Below are positions 34,661 through 42,566 of a stretch of DNA of 64,000 nt, piece by piece (position 1 is the first letter of the stretch; every line of letters starts with the position of its first letter). The position numbers and the translations under genes were made by a program. This stretch comes from Novosphingobium resinovorum. Its GTDB lineage: Bacteria; Pseudomonadota; Alphaproteobacteria; Sphingomonadales; Sphingomonadaceae. The stretch lies in the NCBI RefSeq assembly GCF_001742225.1, contig NZ_CP017078.1, forward strand, positions 62,001 through 126,000, read 5' to 3'. The notes beneath the pieces were generated by a model. It had not been told where the DNA came from and made no database searches. It saw nothing but the letters and a program-made list of their open reading frames with translations.

Positions 34661-35085
34661 CAACCGACATCATCATCTACCACAATCCCGAATGCGGCAC
34701 CTCGCGCAATGCGTTGGCCATGATCCGCAATGCAGGCATCGAACCGCATGTCATCGAATATTTGAAGACTCCGCCATCGCGGGATTTGTTGATCGAGCTG
34801 ATCGGCCGCGCCGGTATCAGCCCGCGCGATCTGTTGCGCGAGAAGGGCACGCCCTTTGCCGATCTGGACCTGGCCGATATCTCGCTTTCGGATGACGCGC
34901 TGGTCGATGCGATGATGGCACATCCAATCCTCATCAATCGGCCGCTGGTGGTTTCGCCATTGGGCGTGAAGCTGTGCCGCCCTTCCGAAGCGGTGCTTGA
35001 TCTGTTGCCTACGGCGCAGCTCGGGGCATTTGCCAAGGAAGATGGCGAGCAAATCGTAGACGCTTCGGGCGAGCGCGTCGTCTGA
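34657..35085 (+). CDS. arsC: Arsenate reductase, glutaredoxin-coupled type
   Basis: 142 residues with the ArsC/Spx fold: catalytic cysteine in [20 protein letters not shown] and the arginine-rich substrate site [20 protein letters not shown]. It uses glutathione and glutaredoxin. Having two unrelated arsenate reductases in tandem is redundant in reaction but differs in electron source. Start and stop overlap with its neighbours by four bases and one base. The decayed arsC remnant at 14413 belongs to this type. Confidence 0.93.
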   Translation: MTTDIIIYHNPECGTSRNALAMIRNAGIEPHVIEYLKTPPSRDLLIELIGRAGISPRDLLREKGTPFADLDLADISLSDDALVDAMMAHPILINRPLVVSPLGVKLCRPSEAVLDLLPTAQLGAFAKEDGEQIVDASGERVV

Positions 35086-36371
35086 TGCTGCTGGCCGTTG
35101 CAATCTTTGCCGCCACGATCATTCTCGTGATCTGGCAACCAAAGGGCTTGGGCATTGGGTGGAGCGCCATGGGCGGCGCAGCACTGGCGCTGATCCTGGG
35201 CGTGGTGTCGCTGTCAGATGTGCCTGTCGTTTGGGATATTGTCTGGAATGCCACCGGCGCCTTCGTGGCGATCATCATCATCAGCCTGCTGCTCGATGAA
35301 GCCGGGTTTTTCGAGTGGGCGGCGCTGCATGTCGCCCGCTGGGGTAGAGGCAACGGTCGCCTTCTTTTCGCGCTGGTCGTGCTGCTCGGCGCCGCGGTGT
35401 CGTCCCTGTTCGCCAACGATGGCGCGGCATTGATCCTGACGCCTATCGTCATCGCTATGCTGAGGGCCCTGGGATACGGTGACAAAGCAATGCTGGCGTT
35501 CGTCATGGCTGCAGGGTTCATCGCAGATACCGCGAGCTTGCCACTGGTCGTCTCGAACCTCGTCAACATCGTTTCGGCGGACTTCTTCAACATCGGCTTC
35601 GGCGAATATGCGGGTGTGATGGTCCCAGTCGACCTCGTGGCGATCGCCGCGACCTTGGGGATGCTGCTGTTGTTTTTCCGGCGCGACCTTCCCGGTGCCT
35701 ATGACCTCGGCCAACTGCGCGCGCCCCGCGAAGCAATCCGCGATGTCGCCACATTTCGCGCAGGGTGGATCGTCCTGGCTCTGCTATTGGCGGGTTTCTT
35801 CCTGCTCGAACCGTTGGGAGTTCCCGTCAGCGCTGTCGCCGCTGTAGGCGCTAGCCTGTTGCTGGTGATCGCGGGGCGCGGCCATGTGATCCAAACCGGC
35901 AAAGTGCTGCGCGGTGCGCCCTGGCAAGTCGTCATCTTCTCCCTGGGCATGTACCTCGTCGTGTACGGCTTGCGGAATGCCGGGCTGACCGACCATCTGG
36001 CGGCGCTGCTCGATCGCACCGCTCAAGGCGGCGTGTGGGGCGCTGCATTCGGCACCGGTATCATTGCGGCCGTACTGTCCTCGATCATGAACAACATGCC
36101 GACCGTCCTTGTGGGCGCGCTGTCGATCGACGCGACCCACGCCACGGGCGCGGTGAGGGAAGCGATGATCTACGCCAACGTGATCGGGTGTGATCTCGGC
36201 CCAAAGATTACGCCGATCGGCTCGCTGGCGACGCTGCTGTGGCTGCATGTCCTCGGCCAGAAGGGCATCCGCATTGGATGGGGCTACTACTTCAAGGTGG
36301 GAATCACGCTCACCGTACCCATCCTGCTCATAACCCTTGCGGCCCTGGCGCTGCGAATTGGACTTGCCTGA
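35085..36371 (+). CDS. arsB: ArsB arsenite efflux pump
   Basis: 428 residues, about eleven helices, with ArsB signatures [49 protein letters not shown] and [23 protein letters not shown]. It expels arsenite using the proton gradient. No arsA ATPase gene is present, so it works alone. Its ATG overlaps the preceding stop by one base, and its stop touches the arsH start. Confidence 0.95.
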   Translation: MLLAVAIFAATIILVIWQPKGLGIGWSAMGGAALALILGVVSLSDVPVVWDIVWNATGAFVAIIIISLLLDEAGFFEWAALHVARWGRGNGRLLFALVVLLGAAVSSLFANDGAALILTPIVIAMLRALGYGDKAMLAFVMAAGFIADTASLPLVVSNLVNIVSADFFNIGFGEYAGVMVPVDLVAIAATLGMLLLFFRRDLPGAYDLGQLRAPREAIRDVATFRAGWIVLALLLAGFFLLEPLGVPVSAVAAVGASLLLVIAGRGHVIQTGKVLRGAPWQVVIFSLGMYLVVYGLRNAGLTDHLAALLDRTAQGGVWGAAFGTGIIAAVLSSIMNNMPTVLVGALSIDATHATGAVREAMIYANVIGCDLGPKITPIGSLATLLWLHVLGQKGIRIGWGYYFKVGITLTVPILLITLAALALRIGLA

Positions 36372-37113
36372 TGCCGCTTCTCGATCTGATCAACCCCGAT
36401 CATCTTCCCGCGCTTGATCTCACCTTCGTGCGCGAACGGCCCGCCCTGGGCCTCGGTGCAAGTGATTCCGCTCCCCGCATCCTGCTTCTGTACGGATCGC
36501 TGCGGGAGCGGTCCTTCTCCCGGCTAGCGGTCGAAGAGGCTCGCGGCTCCTGCGCCTGTTCGGAGCTGAGACGCGGATATTCGACCCTTCCACGCTGCCA
36601 CTGCCGGATCAGGTGAAGAATGACGATCATCCGGCCATCCACGAATTGCGTGAGTTGTCGATGTGGTCGGAAGGCCAGGTATGGTGCAGCCCTGAACGGC
36701 ATGGACAGATTACCGGCATCATGAAGGCGCAGATCGACCATCTGCCTCTGGAAATGGCGGGGAGGCGGCCCACGCAAGGCCGCACGCTTGCCGTCATGCA
36801 GGTGTCCGGAGGTTCGCAGTCCTTCAATTCGGTGAACACCTTGCGCCTGCTCGGGCGCTGGATGCGTATGTTCACGATCCCGAACCAATCTTCGGTAGCA
36901 ATGGCCTATAAGGAATTCGATGAGGCGGGGCGTATGAAGCCGTCAGCCTATTACGACCGCATCGTGGACGTTATGGAAGAACTGGTCCGCTTCACGATTC
37001 TGTTGCGTCCCCATGCTGCTCAGCTTGTCGATCGCTACTCGGAACGCAAGCAAGCAGGGGCGCCAATCGACGCTGCCACCGATCACTCAGCGATAGCGAT
37101 CTCCGGCAGGTGA
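36371..37113 (+). pseudogene. arsH: arsH organoarsenical oxidase gene, frameshifted
   Basis: From ATG 36371: [13 protein letters not shown] ... [21 protein letters not shown]. After about 36540 the native frame is lost; it resumes in another phase with FGAETRIFD, then [38 protein letters not shown] and [18 protein letters not shown] to 37113. Restoring one base between GAGGCTCG and CGGCTCCTG joins them. ArsH is an NADPH:FMN oxidoreductase that oxidises trivalent organoarsenicals. The rest of the operon is intact, so this is either the only lesion or a sequencing slip. Confidence 0.87.
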
Positions 37114-37441
37114 ATCGCAGCCCTGGGGTGAGGTTGTCCGTAAACTAAACCACCCCTTAGTTGTCAGGGCACCTTCGAGCGGCTGAGCGTCAGGTTTTAG
37201 AGAGATTCGTCGTTCCTCGTCGTTATCAGAAACGACTGCAATGTCCCAGCCCCGGTCATAAACGGACTGACCGCTCATTGGCAGGCCATTTTCCCACTCG
37301 AACGGCTTGGGTGGGCGCAAGCGTATATCAGTGCCCCTTTCATGTAATGCCCTGAGTCCGAGGCCGAAGCCTCCTCGGGGGCCAGTGCCGAATTGAGGAG
37401 AGGGGGAAGGGGCAGGCGAGCAACCCGAAAGGAGCCGCCCC
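37114..37441. other. Junction between ars island and conjugative element backbone
   Basis: No supported gene. A leftward 120-codon frame (37449-37087) has a plausible middle (SVYDRGWDIAVVSDNDEERR) but no family match and would overlap the start of the ATPase gene. No direct repeats or integrase were found that would define an element end. Ends with an AGGAG ribosome site at 37427 for the ATPase. Confidence 0.5.
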
Positions 37442-38656
37442 ATGTCCAACGTCGTGAAACTGCCGGGACCGCCAGCGCCGCCGCGCTGCGCGGTTCCTAT
37501 CGGCCAAACCGTCTATGGCGCCCTCGAACTGGATCTCGACCGCGTCCTTGCGGGACGCATGCTTGTCCAGGGCGGGTCCGGTGCCGGCAAGAGCCAGACC
37601 ATGCGCCGCATCGTCGAAGAGGCTTTCGACTACGTTCAGACCATGATCGTCGATCCCGAAGGCGAGTTCGGCAATCTCGCCGCGCACATCGGCGCGACGA
37701 CGCTCAAGGCAGCTGAAATCGCGGCCGATGGCCTGACCGCCGCCGCAACGCGCGCGCGTCACCATCGTATCGCCCTTCATCTCGATCTCACCGACCTCGA
37801 CCCCGAACAACGGATCATCAAGGCATCGGCCTTCTTCGCCGGTCTCGTCGGTGCTCCGCGCGAGGACTGGAAGCACACGGTTCTCGTCGCGATCGACGAA
37901 GGACACCTGCTTGCCCCCCATCAAGCCGGTTCCGCCCGCGATGCGGAAACCCGCCGTCTCGGCGTCGCCACGCTCACTGACTTGTGCGCCCGAGGCCGCA
38001 AACGCGGGATCGCGCCCATCATCGCGACCCAGCGCCTTGCCAAGCTCTCCAGCTCCGTCGTCTCCGAGCTTCAGAACTTCCTCATCGGCATCAATGTCTT
38101 CGACCGCGACATCATCCGCGCCGCCGACATTCTGGGCTTCAGCCGCAGCGAAGCCGAAAAGCTGCGTACCTTACGCGCCGGCGAGTTCTACGCCTTCGGC
38201 CCCGCGCTCACCCGCACCCCGATCATGGCCAAGATCGACCAGACCATCACCGAGCATCTCGGCGCCACCCCTCAGCTGCATGGCGCGGCCGACCTCGACC
38301 ACTCCGAGGCTGAGAAACTCCTCGACCTCGAGCATCTTCGCGAAGCGCCCAGCCAGCGCGACGACAGCCTGAAGTCTCGCGGCAGCCGCGCCCTCGATGC
38401 CTTCCTGCTCGATCCTATCGCACCCACGGCCACGGCAATCTGCCTGGCGCTGAAAGGGATTTCGCCCAACGCCACGACGGCCAACGAACTGGCCAAGCAC
38501 CTCGGCATCTCGCGCGAGGCCGTGGATCAGGCGCTGGACGTCCTCTCCGCGCTTTCGGCGGTGGATACCATGCCCCGGGCCGATGATCGCATGGCGCGCC
38601 TCCATACGCGGCTGCGCGCCCGTCTCAGTGATGTGCACCTGGTGGGTCTGTCATGA
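37442..38656 (+). CDS. HerA/DUF87-type ATPase
   Basis: 404 residues. Residues 25-60 contain Walker A QGGSGAGKSQ, followed by IVDPEGEFGNLAAHIGA, a VLVAIDEGHLL Walker B (near residue 140), sensor region ARGRKRGIAPIIATQRLAKL and VFDRDIIRAADILGFS, then a C-terminal winged-helix-like segment (ANELAKHLGISREAVDQALD). This is the FtsK/HerA superfamily of DNA pumps, found in DNA repair, phage defence and plasmid transfer. Its stop overlaps the start of the Myb-repeat gene (ATGA), so they likely work together. Not the conjugation coupling protein, which is at 52146. Confidence 0.85.
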   Translation: MSNVVKLPGPPAPPRCAVPIGQTVYGALELDLDRVLAGRMLVQGGSGAGKSQTMRRIVEEAFDYVQTMIVDPEGEFGNLAAHIGATTLKAAEIAADGLTAAATRARHHRIALHLDLTDLDPEQRIIKASAFFAGLVGAPREDWKHTVLVAIDEGHLLAPHQAGSARDAETRRLGVATLTDLCARGRKRGIAPIIATQRLAKLSSSVVSELQNFLIGINVFDRDIIRAADILGFSRSEAEKLRTLRAGEFYAFGPALTRTPIMAKIDQTITEHLGATPQLHGAADLDHSEAEKLLDLEHLREAPSQRDDSLKSRGSRALDAFLLDPIAPTATAICLALKGISPNATTANELAKHLGISREAVDQALDVLSALSAVDTMPRADDRMARLHTRLRARLSDVHLVGLS

Positions 38657-39897
38657 CCGACGACACCGCACCCATCATCGTCGAGCTTGTTTCAATCGCG
38701 GACCCGTTACCGAAGGCATCTGCGCCGCTGGGGGAGATGCAGTACCGATCCGACAGCTGGACCCCGCAGGAGGTTCGCACCCTGCGCCGGCTGTTCAACG
38801 ATGACACCCCGATGCCGGAAATCGCCGAGGCCCTGGGACGCGGCCTGCATGGTGTCAGGGACAAGGTCTGCACCCTTGGCCTGCGCCGCCATTCGACACG
38901 GCCCTGGAACGAGCTTGAAGACCACGAACTGATCCAGACTTATGGACAGGAGCCTGCAGCCACGATTGCCGCGCGGTTCGGCCGCTCATGTGGCGCGGTC
39001 TATGCCCGTGCCGCGATCCTTGGCCTCAGCGAAGCGGCAGCACCGGCATGGACGCCATGGGAAGATGCGCAGCTGCGCGCTGGCTTTGCCGCCGACATTC
39101 CGACAGCGCAGGTCGCCCTGATAATCGGCAGACCCCATTCGGGTGTCTATAGCCGTGCCGGCAAGCTGGGCATCAGGCATGCCAGCACCCCCAGGGGATG
39201 GACAAACGCCGAGATCGAACGCGCCATCGAACTTGTTGAAGCCGGACACAGCTACGCCGAGATCGGCACGATCCTTGGCACGGAAGGCTTCCCGGCCCGG
39301 ACCAAGCCGTCGCTTCAGGGACTGATGAAGCGAACCGGGCAGGGCAAGGGTTGGGGCCGCGCCTGGATGCCCGAGGAAGATGAACTGCTCATCAAAGCCT
39401 ATCGCGACAACGCCAGCCTGACGCCTCTTCGCAATCGTCTGGGTCGATCGCTCTTCTCGATCCGCTGGCGAGCGGAATATCTGAACCTTCGCGGCACCCA
39501 TGCCCGGTCCAAAGGCTTCCGCCTTGGTCCTGACTGGTCCGAGGCCGACGAAGCTCGGCTTCGCCGCGACTACGGCAAGATCCCGACGCCTGAACTTGCC
39601 TGCCAGATGGGCCGGACGCGCGCGGCCATCTTCACCCGCGCGAATATCCTCGGCCTTGCCAATGAAGGGCGTCAGCGCTGGACGAGCGACCATCTGGCCG
39701 CCCTGCGGATCGCGCATGAGCATGGCATCAGCCTCACAGACCTTGCCGCGGCCCTCGGCCGTGAAGTCGATGCTCTTCACAAATATGCCGCAAAACAGGG
39801 CCTCGCATTCGGCCGTCGCCCCCGCAGGCCAGTGCCTCCGACACTCGCTGACATCCTGAATCTGCCCGAGGCCGCGAAAGGGAAGGGGGAGGGGTGA
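38653..39897 (+). CDS. Multi-repeat Myb/SANT-like DNA-binding protein
   Basis: 414 residues built of about seven repeats of roughly 45-55 residues, each starting with a Trp and acidic residues (WTPQEVRTLRRLF, WNELEDHELIQTY, WTPWEDAQLRAGF, WTNAEIERAIELV, WMPEEDELLIKAY, WSEADEARLRRDY, WTSDHLAALRIAH) and ending with a helix like GRGLHGVRDKVCTLGL. This is the Myb/SANT or GcrA-like HTH pattern. Single copies are common in bacteria; seven in tandem suggest it lies along a long DNA site. Coupled by overlap to the HerA-like ATPase. Function unknown. Confidence 0.8.
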   Translation: MTDDTAPIIVELVSIADPLPKASAPLGEMQYRSDSWTPQEVRTLRRLFNDDTPMPEIAEALGRGLHGVRDKVCTLGLRRHSTRPWNELEDHELIQTYGQEPAATIAARFGRSCGAVYARAAILGLSEAAAPAWTPWEDAQLRAGFAADIPTAQVALIIGRPHSGVYSRAGKLGIRHASTPRGWTNAEIERAIELVEAGHSYAEIGTILGTEGFPARTKPSLQGLMKRTGQGKGWGRAWMPEEDELLIKAYRDNASLTPLRNRLGRSLFSIRWRAEYLNLRGTHARSKGFRLGPDWSEADEARLRRDYGKIPTPELACQMGRTRAAIFTRANILGLANEGRQRWTSDHLAALRIAHEHGISLTDLAAALGREVDALHKYAAKQGLAFGRRPRRPVPPTLADILNLPEAAKGKGEG

Positions 39898-39938
39898 AGG
39901 CGAAGGCAAGGATTTTCCGCGCCAGCAGGAGATGCAGC

Positions 39939-40166
39939 ATGTGCCCCAAAACTCAGCCGACTGCCGCCCCGAACGCCAACGAAGGCATCAAACTCGTCCT
40001 CTGGTCCGACGGAACCTGGTGCTGGCATGACGACTTCCGCGAGGAAGACTGGACCTTCATGTCCGACGATTACGAAGTGATCGACATGGGGGACATGCCG
40101 CGCGTCGAACGGTTTGCCCGCGAGGATGCGCAGCTTTGCGATGATGTTCTCGAAGAACTGCGCTGA
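39939..40166 (+). CDS. Small acidic hypothetical protein
   Basis: 75 residues from ATG 39939 with AGGAG seven bases upstream; the frame is open to 39894 but without a ribosome site. Rich in Asp, Glu and Trp (WSDGTWCWHDDFREEDWTF). No family recognised. It lies between the Myb-repeat gene and the PP-loop gene, 11 bases before the latter, so probably part of that operon. Confidence 0.6.
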   Translation: MCPKTQPTAAPNANEGIKLVLWSDGTWCWHDDFREEDWTFMSDDYEVIDMGDMPRVERFAREDAQLCDDVLEELR

Positions 40167-40176
40167 GAGCGGGAAC

Positions 40177-41130
40177 GTGGGAGGCCGCGTCCCGGACTAT
40201 CTCCTGCCGCCTCGGGCCCCGAACGTCCTCGCCTACGGCGTCGGTGTCGATTCCACCGCACTTCTGGTCGAACTGGAAGCGCGCGGCGAAAAGCCCGACC
40301 TTGTCATCACCGCCGATACGGGCGTCGAGAAACCGGCCACTTACGAGTACCTCGACGTCATCCGGCCATGGATGGCCGCACGAGGCATCCCGTTCGAAAT
40401 CGTGCGCTATCAACCGCGCCGCTTCAAACACTGGCCGCCTTACTACTCTCTGCTCGAAATGGCGCTCACGAACGCTACGCTGCCCAGCAAATCGCTCGGC
40501 GGTTCAAGCTGTTCGCTGAAATATAAGAAATCTCCACAGGACGCCTTCCTGAAGACATGGCAGCCGGCGGTCGACGCATGGGCGAGGGACCAGAAAGTGA
40601 CGCGGCTGATCGGCTTCGATGCCGGCAAGCGCGACACGCTGCGCTACACCCACGCGGTCAAGATTGACGATCCGCTCTACGACTATCGCTACCCGCTGCG
40701 CGAATGGGGCATGGACCGCGAAGCCTGCGAACGGCGGATCGCCGCCGCTGGCCTCCCGGTTCCGCCTAAATCGAGCTGCTGGTTCTGCATCGGAATGACC
40801 CCGCCAGAGGTTCGAGACCTGCCGGTATGGTGCCTTCGCCTGATCGTTCTTGTCGAAGCCCGCGCCGCGCCCCGGCTGCACACGGTCGAAGGTCTCTGGC
40901 GCAAATCCACGCGAGCGAGGCCGGGGCGAATGACGGATTTCATCCGCCACGAACGGCTTTTGCCCGCCGAGGACATCGACCAGATCATCAGCGAAGCCCC
41001 GCTCGACCTGATCCGATTTCAGGACGTCGCCGCATCGATCCCCGTCAACGAGCGCCCGACCATGCGCAGCTGGATCGAGCGCTTCAACGCTGCGGTGCCC
41101 GCATCGCAGCGTCCCCGTCTCGCCGCCTGA
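40177..41130 (+). CDS. PP-loop (PAPS-reductase-like) enzyme
   Basis: About 317 residues. The nucleotide loop is YGVGVDSTALLVEL, the SGGxDS P-P loop with V replacing the second G. DTGVEKPATYEYLDVI follows, as in CysH-type proteins. Two cysteine clusters, GGSSCSLKYKK and KSSCWFCIGMTPPEV, could hold zinc or Fe-S. Related enzymes include PAPS reductases and DndC-type DNA sulfur-modification proteins. Start is unsure: GTG 40177 avoids overlap with the preceding gene, ATG 40141 and 40144 are alternatives. It is not part of an assimilatory sulfate operon, so a modification or defence role is more likely. Confidence 0.78.
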   Translation: MGGRVPDYLLPPRAPNVLAYGVGVDSTALLVELEARGEKPDLVITADTGVEKPATYEYLDVIRPWMAARGIPFEIVRYQPRRFKHWPPYYSLLEMALTNATLPSKSLGGSSCSLKYKKSPQDAFLKTWQPAVDAWARDQKVTRLIGFDAGKRDTLRYTHAVKIDDPLYDYRYPLREWGMDREACERRIAAAGLPVPPKSSCWFCIGMTPPEVRDLPVWCLRLIVLVEARAAPRLHTVEGLWRKSTRARPGRMTDFIRHERLLPAEDIDQIISEAPLDLIRFQDVAASIPVNERPTMRSWIERFNAAVPASQRPRLAA

Positions 41131-41147
41131 CCCACAGGAGAATTGCC

Positions 41148-41516
41148 ATGTCCCTCGCAACTGCCACCGCCGGCATGTCCGAACGGGAAATCATCGCCCG
41201 TCTCAACGATCGCTGCCGCCATGGCCTCGATCGCACCGGACGGATCGTCATTACCCGCACCTGCCTTGGCACCTTCGCCAAGAACACCATGGCCGAGCTT
41301 GTCGCCCAAGCCGAGATCCTCGCCGAAGTCCGCAAGTTCACATATCCCAACGACGACAGGACCGAGCGGGAGCGTGGCCAGATCGAATACCGGGGAACAA
41401 CCGTCTATTTCCAGATCGACGCCTACGACGCCGATCTGAAATGGGGTTCGCCTGACCCCACTGATGCCAGCGTCACGCGCCGCGTCATGACAATCATGGT
41501 GCGCGAAGATCTATAG
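41148..41516 (+). CDS. DUF3768 protein
   Basis: 122 residues from ATG 41148 with AGGAG at 41137. Matches DUF3768: IARLNDRCRHGLDRTGRIVITR at the N-terminus (quoted in two parts in the family as IARLND and the T-R-G core) and the C-terminal FQIDAYDADLKWGSPDP and RVMTIMVRED. Common on alphaproteobacterial plasmids and integrative elements; function unknown. Follows the PP-loop gene closely. Confidence 0.8.
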   Translation: MSLATATAGMSEREIIARLNDRCRHGLDRTGRIVITRTCLGTFAKNTMAELVAQAEILAEVRKFTYPNDDRTERERGQIEYRGTTVYFQIDAYDADLKWGSPDPTDASVTRRVMTIMVREDL

Positions 41517-41553
41517 CTTTCACTACCCACGGGCCGCATATTGTCAGCCAGAG

Positions 41554-41582
41554 TTGACAACACGGGGCCTGTCAACTAGGGT
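41554..41582 (+). promoter_or_regulatory. Promoter and operator of the toxin-antitoxin pair
   Basis: TTGACA (41554-41559), 17-base spacer, TAGGGT (41577-41582), then the toxin ATG at 41589. GTTGAC (41553-41558) and GTCAAC (41571-41576) form a dyad lying over the -35 and spacer: a natural site for autorepression by the antitoxin. Confidence 0.6.
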
Positions 41583-41588
41583 TATCAG

Positions 41589-41885
41589 ATGATCGAGATG
41601 ATCCAGTCTAACACCTTCAACCAATGGTTGGCTGGTTTGCGCGATTCAAATGCGAAAGCCCGGATACAAGTCCGTCTGCGTAGATTGAGCCTTGGAAATG
41701 CAGGCGATGTTAAACCCGTAGGGGACGGAATATCCGAACTTCGTATCGATTATGGGCCGGGCTATCGCGTGTATTATATGAAGCGCGGGCCAATCCTAAT
41801 TGTCCTGCTTTGTGGTGGTGACAAGAGCAGTCAGGCTCGCGACATAGCGCAGGCCAAATCAATTGCGGCCGCATGGAAGGAATGA
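41589..41885 (+). CDS. RelE/ParE-superfamily toxin (HigB-like)
   Basis: 98 residues of the phage-derived Gp49/HigB-like group: FNQWLAGLRDSNAKARIQVR, LGNAGDVKPVGDGISELRID, GPGYRVYYMKRGP and LLCGGDKSSQ, RDIAQAK near the end. Such toxins are mRNA interferases. It precedes the antitoxin by four bases, the reversed order typical of higBA. The promoter carries a dyad. Likely an addiction module stabilising the element. Confidence 0.9.
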   Translation: MIEMIQSNTFNQWLAGLRDSNAKARIQVRLRRLSLGNAGDVKPVGDGISELRIDYGPGYRVYYMKRGPILIVLLCGGDKSSQARDIAQAKSIAAAWKE

Positions 41886-41889
41886 AACC

Positions 41890-42186
41890 ATGGACGTGAC
41901 TTTTAGCCGTTACGATCCCGCCGACTTCCTCAAGACTGAAGAGGACATTGCGGCATATCTGCAAGCCGCTGCGGAAGATGGCGATACCGCTTTGATCGCA
42001 GCAGCTCTTGGGGACGTGGTACGTGCTCGCAATATTAGCAAGCTGTCCCGCGATACCGGGCTTAGTCGGGAGGGTATCTACAAGGCCCTGTCGGGTGAAG
42101 GAAATCCGAGTTTCGCGACTATCGGCAAGATTGCCGGCGCGTTGGGGCTGCGCATCAGTTTCCAACCCAACCAAACGGCGATCTAA
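41890..42186 (+). CDS. HigA-like antitoxin with HTH
   Basis: 98 residues from ATG 41890. N-terminal toxin-binding part (RYDPADFLKTEEDIAAYLQA) and a C-terminal Cro/C1-type HTH (ISKLSRDTGLSREGIYKAL, then PSFATIGKIAGALGL). It neutralises the RelE-type toxin and probably represses the shared promoter at 41554. Note that the upstream open frame starting at 41863 overlaps the toxin and is not used. Confidence 0.9.
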   Translation: MDVTFSRYDPADFLKTEEDIAAYLQAAAEDGDTALIAAALGDVVRARNISKLSRDTGLSREGIYKALSGEGNPSFATIGKIAGALGLRISFQPNQTAI

Positions 42187-42309
42187 TCCGAGAGGCGGTG
42201 CCGGGCGGTCGCGTTTACCCGGCACCTGCCAGCGCCTCTAACACCAATACGGTCTTGTTCAAGTCGCCGGGCTGTTGCTGCGACAAATCGTCATAATCCT
42301 AACGGACTT

Positions 42310-42441
42310 CTACAGATCGATATTGCGCCGCTCGATTTCATCGAGAACGGCCTGTTCAAAATCGGTCAGGTTTTCACCGTCTTCGACTTTGTCCCAGGCA
42401 TCGACCAACTCTTTGTCGGTCATCTGTTCGGGCTCCATCAT
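42310..42441 (-). CDS. Small hypothetical protein (43 aa)
   Basis: ATG 42441 with GGAG eight bases upstream. Product MMEPEQMTDKELVDAWDKVE and so on to ERRNIDL, acidic, helical, 43 residues. No known family. It is the only coding frame with a good ribosome site in the stretch between the antitoxin and the Abi gene, on the opposite strand from the antitoxin. Confidence 0.5.
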   Translation of the reverse strand: MMEPEQMTDKELVDAWDKVEDGENLTDFEQAVLDEIERRNIDL

Positions 42442-42566
42442 CCGCGCTCCTTCGATACTGGAAGCGCGATGATCTCACGCGCCAGCCTTGCGGGCAACAC
42501 CCCGAAACGGCGGCGCGATAATTGGAATTATGTTAAATATCAAAGAGTTGGCGAAACTGCGATCAA

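Noticed and set aside
37087..37449. Leftward 120-codon frame at the island junction
   Set aside because: Plausible middle part but no ribosome site, no family match, and overlaps the start of the ATPase gene on the other strand.
37442..38656. HerA-like ATPase as the conjugation coupling protein
   Set aside because: A proper TraD-type protein with membrane helices lies beside the relaxase at 52146; the HerA-like one has no membrane segment.
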